Shown here piece by piece: positions 51,278-58,484 of a DNA stretch of 64,000 bases (its first letter is position 1; the number at the start of each line of letters is the position of its first letter). Source of the stretch: Butyrivibrio sp. INlla16 (lineage in GTDB: Bacteria; Bacillota; Clostridia; Lachnospirales; Lachnospiraceae); contig NZ_FMYB01000023.1 of assembly GCF_900104155.1 (NCBI RefSeq), positions 1 through 64,000 of the forward strand. Direction: 5' to 3'. A program made the position numbers and the translations under genes. The notes below the pieces were generated by a model that worked only from the letters and a program-made list of their open reading frames with translations, did no database searches and was not told the DNA's origin.

Positions 51278-52165
51278 TTATTCTTCCCCTTTAGTGTCAA
51301 ATCCTTCAACTATGTTCATCACCATAGCTGACCACTCATTACTCTCTTTGCTTAACTCATATTGTTCGAAATCCTTTGTATCTTTAATAATCCGGACAAC
51401 CTGTTCATTATCTATATTTATAGTTTCCTTATATTTCATTGTCATAAGCTCTTCGATATTCTTTTTTCGTTCCTCAATATTCCCAACCTTTCTTGCTGTA
51501 CCTGTCACTATTCCATCTACCTTTGCAGAATATTTATTCAATAATTTCCTAATATATTCCATTGAGTAATACTCTGAAGTAAAAATCCATATATCATATC
51601 CTCTGATGCGAAGAAAATGAAATAATGCCGGTATTCCCAGACGGATTTTTTCCTCGAATTTATGCGAAAATAAAGATCGTTTCAAAACCTCGCAGTCTGA
51701 GCCTTCATCTGCAAACACAACCTCATCAAGATCAAAGGTTACTCTCTTTTGCCTGTTTGAATTTTTAAGCATTTTTCTTATATCATCTTCCTGTGTAAGG
51801 TTTACAATTTCTACAGGCACATTCTGTAGACCCGCATTTCTTGCAGCTGCCCACCTATGATGCCCATTAAGGATAAGATAACCGTCCGGTCTCACTTTTT
51901 CGACAACAATCGGCTCTGAAAATGGCATTAGCTCCTTTCTAAGGTTATCTCTGATCTTTTTTTCATATTCAGAAATAATCCTGAAGCTCGGCCCAATACT
52001 TTCTGAGCAAAACTCATCATCGGGATTGGGATGAAGGCTTGAACACGGTAGCTCTGTTATCAATAATCTTTCCCATCTGCCAGCTTTAATAGGGAAATAA
52101 ACTCCCTTGTATTTTTTTATCTCACTTTTTATAAATTCCTTGAATTGATAATTTGTTTCCGCCAT
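51278..52165 (-). CDS. ParB/Srx-like domain fused to a HAD-like domain
   Basis: 295 residues. The N-terminal half (about 1-160) has a ParB/sulfiredoxin-like core: a PIVVEKVRPDGYLILNG strand, then the GHHRWAAARNAG box near residue 130 and VPVEIV. The C-terminal half (about 170-290) is HAD-like: VTFDLDEVVFAD (motif I), IFTSEY (motif II), INIDNEQVV (motif IV with Asn in place of the second Asp). The linkage of these two folds is not one I recognise. The start at 52165 has SD AAAAGGA 6 nt upstream. First gene of a six-gene operon with opp genes. ParB-like folds include nucleases, CTPases and kinases; no function can be assigned. Confidence 0.75.
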   Translation of the reverse strand: MAETNYQFKEFIKSEIKKYKGVYFPIKAGRWERLLITELPCSSLHPNPDDEFCSESIGPSFRIISEYEKKIRDNLRKELMPFSEPIVVEKVRPDGYLILNGHHRWAAARNAGLQNVPVEIVNLTQEDDIRKMLKNSNRQKRVTFDLDEVVFADEGSDCEVLKRSLFSHKFEEKIRLGIPALFHFLRIRGYDIWIFTSEYYSMEYIRKLLNKYSAKVDGIVTGTARKVGNIEERKKNIEELMTMKYKETINIDNEQVVRIIKDTKDFEQYELSKESNEWSAMVMNIVEGFDTKGEE

Positions 52166-52304
52166 AAATAGTCCTTTTCCGGATACTTGATCATTCAAAT
52201 ATTCCGATAATTATCCATGATACATTTCACTATCCTTCATTAATTCTACTATTTTTGACTTCATAAAAATCTTAAATAAGCATAAATACCCCCGTAAATA
52301 TGCA

Positions 52305-52338
52305 TAAAAACTCCCGGCATGTTTTATCATGCCGGGAG
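52305..52338 (-). terminator. terminator downstream of ackA
   Basis: A perfect 11-bp GC-rich stem (52311-52321 with 52328-52338), 6-nt loop, then TTTTTATG on the minus strand. Confidence 0.9.
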
Positions 52339-52396
52339 CTCAAAAGATAATTCTTATTCCGTTTTATTTCGTTGTTCGTTTGTAAAAGATTATCAA

Positions 52397-53590
52397 TTAC
52401 TTACAAAGTTCATTTGTATCTCTTGCAATTGCAAGTTCCTCGTTTGTGGGAACAACAAGTACCTTAACCTTAGAATCAGATGTAGATACTTCTTTCTCTT
52501 TTCCATGAACTTCGTTGGCATCCTTGTCTATCTTTACTCCAAGGAAACCAAGTCTCTCACAAATGATATTTCTGACAAGAGGTCCGTTCTCACCGACACC
52601 TGCTGTGAAACAGATGCAATCCACGCCGTCCATAGCTGCTGCATATGAACCGATATACTTTGCTACTCTATAGCAGAAGGTGTTGATTGCACGAATACAT
52701 CCCTTATCTCCATTGTTGTAACCATCCTCAAGATCTCTGAAGTCTGAGGAAACATCACCTGAAAGACCGTAAACACCGGACTTCTTATTGAGGATATTCT
52801 CTGCATCGGATACGTCGCATCCCTCTTTTTTCATAATAAATTCAACAACAGAAGGATCGATATCGCCGCTTCGCGTTCCCATGATAAGTCCTTCAAGAGG
52901 GGTAAGTCCCATTGAAGTGTCCACACACTTACCATTCTTAACTGCTGATACGGATGCGCCGTTACCGAGATGGCAAACGATGGTCTTAAGCTCACTGTAA
53001 TCCTTGCCAAGCATTTCTGCTGCTCTCTTACTTACATATGAATGGCTTGTTCCGTGGAAACCATATCTGCGGATCTTGTACTTTTCGTAAAGTCCATAAG
53101 GAATTCCGTAGAGATAAGCCTCCTCGGGCATTGTCTGATGAAAAGCTGTATCAAATACGGCTACCATAGGAACACCGGGCATAGCCTTCTGACATGCTCT
53201 TATACCTATAAGATTTGCAGGATTGTGAAGAGGAGCCAGGTCAGAAACCTCTTCGATAGCTCTGATAACTTCCTCATCGATAACAACTGACTTGGTAAAC
53301 TTCTCGCCGCCATGCACAATTCTGTGACCTACCGCACCTATCTCATCAAGTGATGCGATAACTCCTGTATCCTTATTTGTAAGTGCAGCTATTACAAGCT
53401 CAATAGCTTTGTTATGGTCCGGTATAGCAGTATCATTTGTAATCTTATCGCCATCACCGGGAGTAAATACAATCCTTCCGTCAATGCCGATTCTCTCACA
53501 AATGCCCTTTCCGAGTACCTGCTCTGTCTCTGAATCAATAAGCTGGAATTTAAGTGATGAACTTCCGCAATTGATAACCAGTATTTTCAT
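52397..53590 (-). CDS. ackA: acetate kinase
   Basis: Interconverts acetyl-phosphate and acetate with ATP synthesis, central to fermentative energy. 397 residues. ASKHA motifs: VINCGSSSLKFQL at the N-terminus, VGHRIVHGG near 85, FDTAFHQTMPE near 145, the GFHGTSHSYV block near 175, CHLGNGASVSAV near 207, and FTAGVGENGP near 322. SD GGAGG. No pta gene is adjacent. The start lies only 29 bp from the divergent tmcAL, whose enzyme consumes acetate. Confidence 0.97.
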   Translation of the reverse strand: MKILVINCGSSSLKFQLIDSETEQVLGKGICERIGIDGRIVFTPGDGDKITNDTAIPDHNKAIELVIAALTNKDTGVIASLDEIGAVGHRIVHGGEKFTKSVVIDEEVIRAIEEVSDLAPLHNPANLIGIRACQKAMPGVPMVAVFDTAFHQTMPEEAYLYGIPYGLYEKYKIRRYGFHGTSHSYVSKRAAEMLGKDYSELKTIVCHLGNGASVSAVKNGKCVDTSMGLTPLEGLIMGTRSGDIDPSVVEFIMKKEGCDVSDAENILNKKSGVYGLSGDVSSDFRDLEDGYNNGDKGCIRAINTFCYRVAKYIGSYAAAMDGVDCICFTAGVGENGPLVRNIICERLGFLGVKIDKDANEVHGKEKEVSTSDSKVKVLVVPTNEELAIARDTNELCK

Positions 53591-53603
53591 TATGAAACCT
53601 CCA

Positions 53604-53612
53604 TGATAATAT
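53604..53612 (+). promoter_or_regulatory. extended -10 adjacent to the tmcAL ATG
   Basis: TGATAATAT (TGn plus TAATAT) ends 7 nt before the ATG, which predicts a transcript starting at or within a base of the start codon. No SD is present. Confidence 0.4.
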
Positions 53613-53619
53613 ATTTTTT

Positions 53620-54912
53620 ATGAAGACTGTCGGAATCATTGCTGAATTTAATCCGTTTCACAAGGGACACGAATACCTGCTTCGGACTCTGAAAGAAGAG
53701 ACCGGAGCTGATTATGCTGTCATTGTCATGAGTGGCGATTACACTCAGCGTGGTGCTCCAGCAATCCTCGATAAATATACAAGAACAAAAATGGCTCTCA
53801 TGTCCGGAGCCGACCTTGTATTTGAATTGCCTATATATTATAGCACATCCAGCGCAGAATTTTTTGCAGGCGGTGCTGTTTCTGTTTTAAATAATCTTGG
53901 ATGCATAGACTACCTTGGCTTCGGTTCTGAGTCAGCAGATCTTGATTCCATGAAAAAAGTGGCCCGCGTTCTTGCCGATGAGCCTGAAGAATTCAGTGCT
54001 CGTATAAAAGCATATATGAAAACCGGAATGAACTATGCTGCCGCCAGATCAAATGCCTTATCAGATTCCGCATCTGCCGATGGGACCGATAATATAAATT
54101 TATCCCTTATCTCTACTCCCAATGACATTCTTGGAACCGAATATATTAAGGCTCTTTTTCTGCAAAACAGCTCTATCAAACCTTATGCCATAAAAAGAGT
54201 CGGTGCATCCTATGATGATATGGGTATAAGTCCGGATGCAGAATATTTCTCATCAGCAAAAGCGATCAGAAACATTCTCGAAAACTGTGACCTCTCCTCA
54301 GAAGACTTCTCAGGAGCGCTTTCACAGTTTCCATCAGACATCAAAAATTATTTAGAAAGTTCTTACCCGGACGGAAATTTAAAAATTATTTCCGCCGATA
54401 TTTTTTCCGAGCTTCTTCATTACAAGCTTATAAACGAAAAAGACTACGGTTTTGAGAAATATCTTGATGTAAGTCCTGATCTCTCTGATAAGATAACCGG
54501 AAAAATTCCAGAGTACACCTCTTTTTCAGATTTTACGGCACTTCTTAAATCAAAGGATCTTACCTATACCAGGATAAGCAGGGCTCTTTTGCATATTCTT
54601 CTTGGAATGACCACAGAAAAAATGTCTTTGTATTCACCCGATCGAAGCGCATTTACTTCCTATGCCCGCGTTCTTGGCTTTAGAAAAAGCGCCTCTCCTT
54701 TGCTGAAAAAAATACAGGAATGCTCCCGCATTCCTGTTATTTCCACGCTCTCTGATGCCTATAAGACACTTGATGAAAACGCCTATAGCTTGCTTAGTGA
54801 GACTATAGCCGCATCAAACATTTATGATCTTGTAAGAGGCATATCACCCATCAATGAGTATGCCAAAACGCCTGTTATTCAACCTTCTTGTACTGATAAG
54901 CATAGGGACTGA
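53620..54912 (+). CDS. tmcAL: tRNA(Met) cytidine acetate ligase TmcAL (YlbM)
   Basis: 430 residues. A nucleotidyltransferase N-terminus, VGIIAEFNPFHKGHEYLL, contains the HxGH-type motif. ASGDYTQRG-like VMSGDYTQRGAPA is near residue 38, and DLVFELP near 66. B. subtilis TmcAL makes N4-acetylcytidine at the wobble position of elongator tRNA-Met from acetate and ATP. The proximity to ackA suggests an acetate-related pairing. It lacks an SD, and may be leaderless. Its 3' end overlaps the convergent gene by 38 bp. Confidence 0.9.
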   Translation: MKTVGIIAEFNPFHKGHEYLLRTLKEETGADYAVIVMSGDYTQRGAPAILDKYTRTKMALMSGADLVFELPIYYSTSSAEFFAGGAVSVLNNLGCIDYLGFGSESADLDSMKKVARVLADEPEEFSARIKAYMKTGMNYAAARSNALSDSASADGTDNINLSLISTPNDILGTEYIKALFLQNSSIKPYAIKRVGASYDDMGISPDAEYFSSAKAIRNILENCDLSSEDFSGALSQFPSDIKNYLESSYPDGNLKIISADIFSELLHYKLINEKDYGFEKYLDVSPDLSDKITGKIPEYTSFSDFTALLKSKDLTYTRISRALLHILLGMTTEKMSLYSPDRSAFTSYARVLGFRKSASPLLKKIQECSRIPVISTLSDAYKTLDENAYSLLSETIAASNIYDLVRGISPINEYAKTPVIQPSCTDKHRD

Positions 54913-56167
54913 ATCTCTGTACATAATCACTTCCAAGCAGTTCCTTCTCATCCACCTCGAACTCCAAAGCAGCATTTGATGACAAGTCACCTTTTTCCTG
55001 CGCTTCTTTTATCTTTTTAACATACTGTATATCATAACCAATTACTTTTGCCAGATATAATAAGCCGCCAAGTTCCTGGACATCATATTCTTCATAGGCA
55101 ATCCTTGCCTTTTCTTCCAATTTCTCCTGGACTTTTGTTCTTGGCGATTTTTTTAGAACTTCAACAGCCATCAGGAAATATGTCTCATCAACATCTTCAA
55201 GGCATCTAAAAAGGAAATCCATTTCATCATATTTTGCCTGTTTCCCGATCACGCTAATAAGTCTGATTCCGTTACATACGCTAAACTCATTCTGATACTT
55301 CTCAAAATCCGTATAATAAGAAAGACTTACCTCTCCTTTTCCAATAGCCCTTACCACTCTGGCGATTTCAGCATCCGTAAGAACTCTCTCGAAGAAATCA
55401 TCTCCGATTTTTCCGTCCTTATTACTGCTGCCGGCAATAGCTTTTTCCCACTGATAACGAACCATTCCCCAATCTGCCCTTGAAAGGTCTTTGCGAGGTC
55501 TGTCAAGAGCAGCCTCAAATCTAACTTCAGCTTTGCCGGGCATTGATTTATAATAGAAACCTCTGTCTTCAAAGAATTCCTCAATACCGGTACCTGCACT
55601 ACGAAGTTTGCATCTTATAGGAAGCTTTATTATTGTTCCGTCAATAGCATATATTTCATTCTTTGTCTTATTGTATCCGCAGATCAGGTCTATAGGATAA
55701 TACGCACCGAAAATACATACCCACTTATCATCTTCACTGACACGAATTATTCCAGACTTCTTCCCATTCGGGCGAATAAACGGATGAAATGAATGGTTTG
55801 ATAGTATATGTTTTATCTGATATTCCCTATACATAGAGCTAAAATGAGGCATCGTTCCATAGCCGCTCACCACACTGTAATCATTCTCATCATTAACTTT
55901 TTCGTCATTGCAAACCTCACCGGATTCTTTTTCTTTTTTGTCAGCAATAAGAAAAAACCATAGTGTAAACATCGGAATCAAAAAGCATATTGATATTATT
56001 TCAACCTCTACACTATTTGTAATTTTTCCTAAAAAAAGCCCAAGTATATAAGAAGCTATGCCTGCAAATGCTTCAATCCCAAATATTCTTGTTATAATCT
56101 GAACACCTATCTTAAGCCTTTCCTCATTGTTTGCGTGTTCAGCCTGTTTTAATAATTTGTCGAACAT
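54875..56167 (-). CDS. membrane protein of unknown function
   Basis: 430 residues. Two adjacent hydrophobic helices (about 28-50 and 58-75), then a large cytosolic part. The middle (about 110-200) is beta-rich with SGIIRVSEDDKWVCIFGAYYPIDL and GTIIKLPI. The C-terminal third is helical, with DVDETYFLMAVEVLKKSPRTKVQEKLEEKARIA resembling a HEAT-type or tetratricopeptide-type repeat. No family is recognised. The start at 56167 has GGAG 8 nt upstream; a longer reading has no SD. It overlaps the 3' end of tmcAL and lies downstream of the EAL gene's terminator. Confidence 0.7.
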   Translation of the reverse strand: MFDKLLKQAEHANNEERLKIGVQIITRIFGIEAFAGIASYILGLFLGKITNSVEVEIISICFLIPMFTLWFFLIADKKEKESGEVCNDEKVNDENDYSVVSGYGTMPHFSSMYREYQIKHILSNHSFHPFIRPNGKKSGIIRVSEDDKWVCIFGAYYPIDLICGYNKTKNEIYAIDGTIIKLPIRCKLRSAGTGIEEFFEDRGFYYKSMPGKAEVRFEAALDRPRKDLSRADWGMVRYQWEKAIAGSSNKDGKIGDDFFERVLTDAEIARVVRAIGKGEVSLSYYTDFEKYQNEFSVCNGIRLISVIGKQAKYDEMDFLFRCLEDVDETYFLMAVEVLKKSPRTKVQEKLEEKARIAYEEYDVQELGGLLYLAKVIGYDIQYVKKIKEAQEKGDLSSNAALEFEVDEKELLGSDYVQRFSPYAYQYKKVE

Positions 56168-56258
56168 TAAAAATACTCCATTCCACATATACAGGTTCAA
56201 ATTACCTGTATAACATACAGTCCCCACGAACGAAGATTATATCAGAAAAAGAACATAA

Positions 56259-56284
56259 TAAAAAGAGCTGCCAAAACAGCTCTT
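56259..56284 (-). terminator. terminator of the GGDEF-EAL gene
   Basis: An 8-bp stem AAGAGCTG (56263-56270) with CAGCTCTT (56277-56284), 6-nt loop, then TTTTTATTATG on the minus strand. Confidence 0.75.
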
Positions 56285-56315
56285 CTTACTCAAAGTCATA
56301 GTTTACAGTAACAAT

Positions 56316-58232
56316 TCATCCCGCTGTAATCTGATCTGGGAATATCTCCGATGGCATCGGCTTAGCAAAGTAGAATCCCTGGATCATCTCGCAGCGAAGC
56401 TTTCTGATATAATCATATTGCTCCTGGGTTTCCACACCTTCAACAACGATCTGAAGGCCGAGTCTTTTAGCCATCTGGACAACAGATTCAAGAACAATAA
56501 GTCCTTTCTCACTGTTCTCAATATTCCTAAGAAAATACATATCTATCTTCACAATATCAAGGGGCATATCCTTAAACATATTGAGGTTAGAGTATCCGCT
56601 TCCAAAGTCATCCATCATGACGATGAATCCGTTTTCCCGCAGCTTCGTGAGCATGGTAATAATACTGTCGATATTATCATTGAATGCACTCTCAGTAAGC
56701 TCTATCTTAATCAGTTTATGATCGAGTCTGTATTTATCAACCGTAGCGATAATCTCTTCCACAATCCCATGGTGATCCACATCAACTCTTGAAAAGTTAA
56801 CCGAAACCGGAACCACATCAACTCCCTGGTTGATCCATTCCCTCAAAATTCTGCATACTTCGTCAAGAACATATAAATCCAATTCCGTTATGAATCCGTT
56901 TTTCTCCAGTATCGGAATAAAATCTGCAGGATTGATCATCTGGTTTTTTGAATCAATCCATCTTACAAGAGCTTCCGCACTAACTCTTTCTCTGGTCATA
57001 GTGTCGCATACAGGCTGAAGATATACCTTAAACTCTCTGTCCTGAATAGCTCCCCTTACCCTCTGCTCCACAGATTTTCTATGCTCGTCCTCTCTCCTGA
57101 TATCATCATCATAGAACGCAACATTGGTCTTAAAATTACCGGAAACCCATTTCAAGGCATATCCCGCATGATCAAGCATCTTGTTGATATCGGTATCGTC
57201 CTCTTCAAGTCTGTAAACGCCGGCATAGAAAGATACAGCATAATCAAGGCCGGTAAGAGGGTTTCTTATTGACTCAGACAAATCCGCTTTAGCTATTGTA
57301 CTGATCGATAATTCTTCATCAGTAAGAACAGCAAAAGTATCTCCGCCTATTCTGCCGCATACTGCTTTATGATTTGCATTTTCAACGCATCTTTGTATGT
57401 TATCAGCAAGGAGCATCAGCACTCTGTCCCCATTCTCAAGTCCTGTGCGCTCATTAAGCTCCTGCATGTGATAGACCTGAACTTTGATCATTGCATAGCC
57501 ATCCATTTTTTGCTTATGCATAAGTTCATCACAGGATCGAATAAATCCGGCTCTATTGTTTAGTCCTGTGAGCTCATCAACCGTAACGTCCACAAAACAG
57601 AAAACAACAATTGTCATGGCAACAGCAAGTGCAATGACAAGTCCTGTAAGTGACTGTTCCGGAAGGAAAGTCTGATAAATTAGGTTAAAAACCGTAATAA
57701 TAAAAACAGTAATAAGAAGCCTTTTCCTTATGCGTCCAAGGTATCTGGAATGCCTTACAGCACAGACACCGACTGAGCTTGAACATACAAGATAATATAT
57801 AGATGTCAGCCATGCTCCGGGTCCATGCTCATAAACCATAGTATTTCTGTCCATGGCAAAAAAGAGATCAAAGAAAATATTACCAAATGTAGCCAGACCT
57901 ATCATCAGCGCAAGTCCGCCGTCCATGAACAGTCTGTTTATCTTTTCTCCACACAGTTCATAAAAATACTTTGTAGCACAATAAGGAATAAGGAACAGCA
58001 CACAAAAATATGCCAGCAAAAGAATATATGTAACATAATAGGTTCGGGGATTTGCTATTTGAAGAAGAATAACTGTGGCAGAATCCAGAACATTATAGGC
58101 AATGGCGCACAAAATAAGAAGCTTTAGACTAAAACTAAAGTTCTTCATAAGCTTAGGACGAATCCATGCACATATTAAGCTTGTCATTAGTACCATTATA
58201 CCGGCAACATCAAACTGATATGTAAACTGCAT
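56316..58232 (-). CDS. membrane GGDEF-EAL protein, probable c-di-GMP phosphodiesterase
   Basis: 638 residues. About seven N-terminal helices (5-215) form a sensor. A GGDEF-like domain (about 217-375) has DELTGLNNR, but the signature reads GGDTF and the metal-binding Asp region is changed, so cyclase activity is unlikely. The EAL domain (about 385-630) keeps all key residues: SAEALVRW, VNFSR, ELTES, DDFGSGYS, VKID, VVEGVET and QGFYFAKP, so it should hydrolyse c-di-GMP. SD GAGGA. A short upstream reading frame overlaps its start. Divergent from the CNB-like gene 58485-60596. Confidence 0.9.
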   Translation of the reverse strand: MQFTYQFDVAGIMVLMTSLICAWIRPKLMKNFSFSLKLLILCAIAYNVLDSATVILLQIANPRTYYVTYILLLAYFCVLFLIPYCATKYFYELCGEKINRLFMDGGLALMIGLATFGNIFFDLFFAMDRNTMVYEHGPGAWLTSIYYLVCSSSVGVCAVRHSRYLGRIRKRLLITVFIITVFNLIYQTFLPEQSLTGLVIALAVAMTIVVFCFVDVTVDELTGLNNRAGFIRSCDELMHKQKMDGYAMIKVQVYHMQELNERTGLENGDRVLMLLADNIQRCVENANHKAVCGRIGGDTFAVLTDEELSISTIAKADLSESIRNPLTGLDYAVSFYAGVYRLEEDDTDINKMLDHAGYALKWVSGNFKTNVAFYDDDIRREDEHRKSVEQRVRGAIQDREFKVYLQPVCDTMTRERVSAEALVRWIDSKNQMINPADFIPILEKNGFITELDLYVLDEVCRILREWINQGVDVVPVSVNFSRVDVDHHGIVEEIIATVDKYRLDHKLIKIELTESAFNDNIDSIITMLTKLRENGFIVMMDDFGSGYSNLNMFKDMPLDIVKIDMYFLRNIENSEKGLIVLESVVQMAKRLGLQIVVEGVETQEQYDYIRKLRCEMIQGFYFAKPMPSEIFPDQITAG

Positions 58233-58300
58233 AAATAATCCTCAAAAGGAGCCTTCCTCATAAAACACAAAAGGAGAAATGATATACCCGAAAAGTACAT
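58196..58300 (-). CDS. possible upstream leader peptide overlapping the GGDEF-EAL start
   Basis: A 34-codon frame starts ATG at 58300 behind a strong GGAGG SD (7 nt spacing) and ends at TAA 58198-58196, 37 nt inside the GGDEF-EAL gene. The peptide is hydrophobic in its first half. The SD is better than that of the main gene, so translation could control or compete with it. No family is known and it may be a chance frame. Confidence 0.3.
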   Translation of the reverse strand: MYFSGISFLLLCFMRKAPFEDYLCSLHISLMLPV

Positions 58301-58441
58301 CAACTCTCCTCCCTAGTGTTACTTTAAATATATATTTTTGAGGTCTATTTTTCAAGATTTTTTTAGCCCGTAAACCGCGATTTTCGTTAGATTTTGAAAT
58401 ATCTTTACCAAACTTTAATGAATTGCTATCAGTTTTTCGTT

Positions 58442-58447
58442 TATAAT
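58442..58447 (+). promoter_or_regulatory. -10 box of the CNB-like gene
   Basis: A perfect TATAAT lies 37 bp before the ATG at 58485; the -35 (TGAATT at 58419-58424, 17-bp spacer) is weak. The rest of the 252-bp divergent spacer shows only the candidate leader peptide on the other strand. Confidence 0.5.
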
Positions 58448-58484
58448 AATGATATGATGAAATTTTTCTTCAAAGAGGGGCAAT

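Noticed and set aside
58233..58484. c-di-GMP (GEMM) riboswitch near the EAL gene
   Set aside because: The conserved GEMM blocks and tetraloop receptor sequence are not present on either strand.
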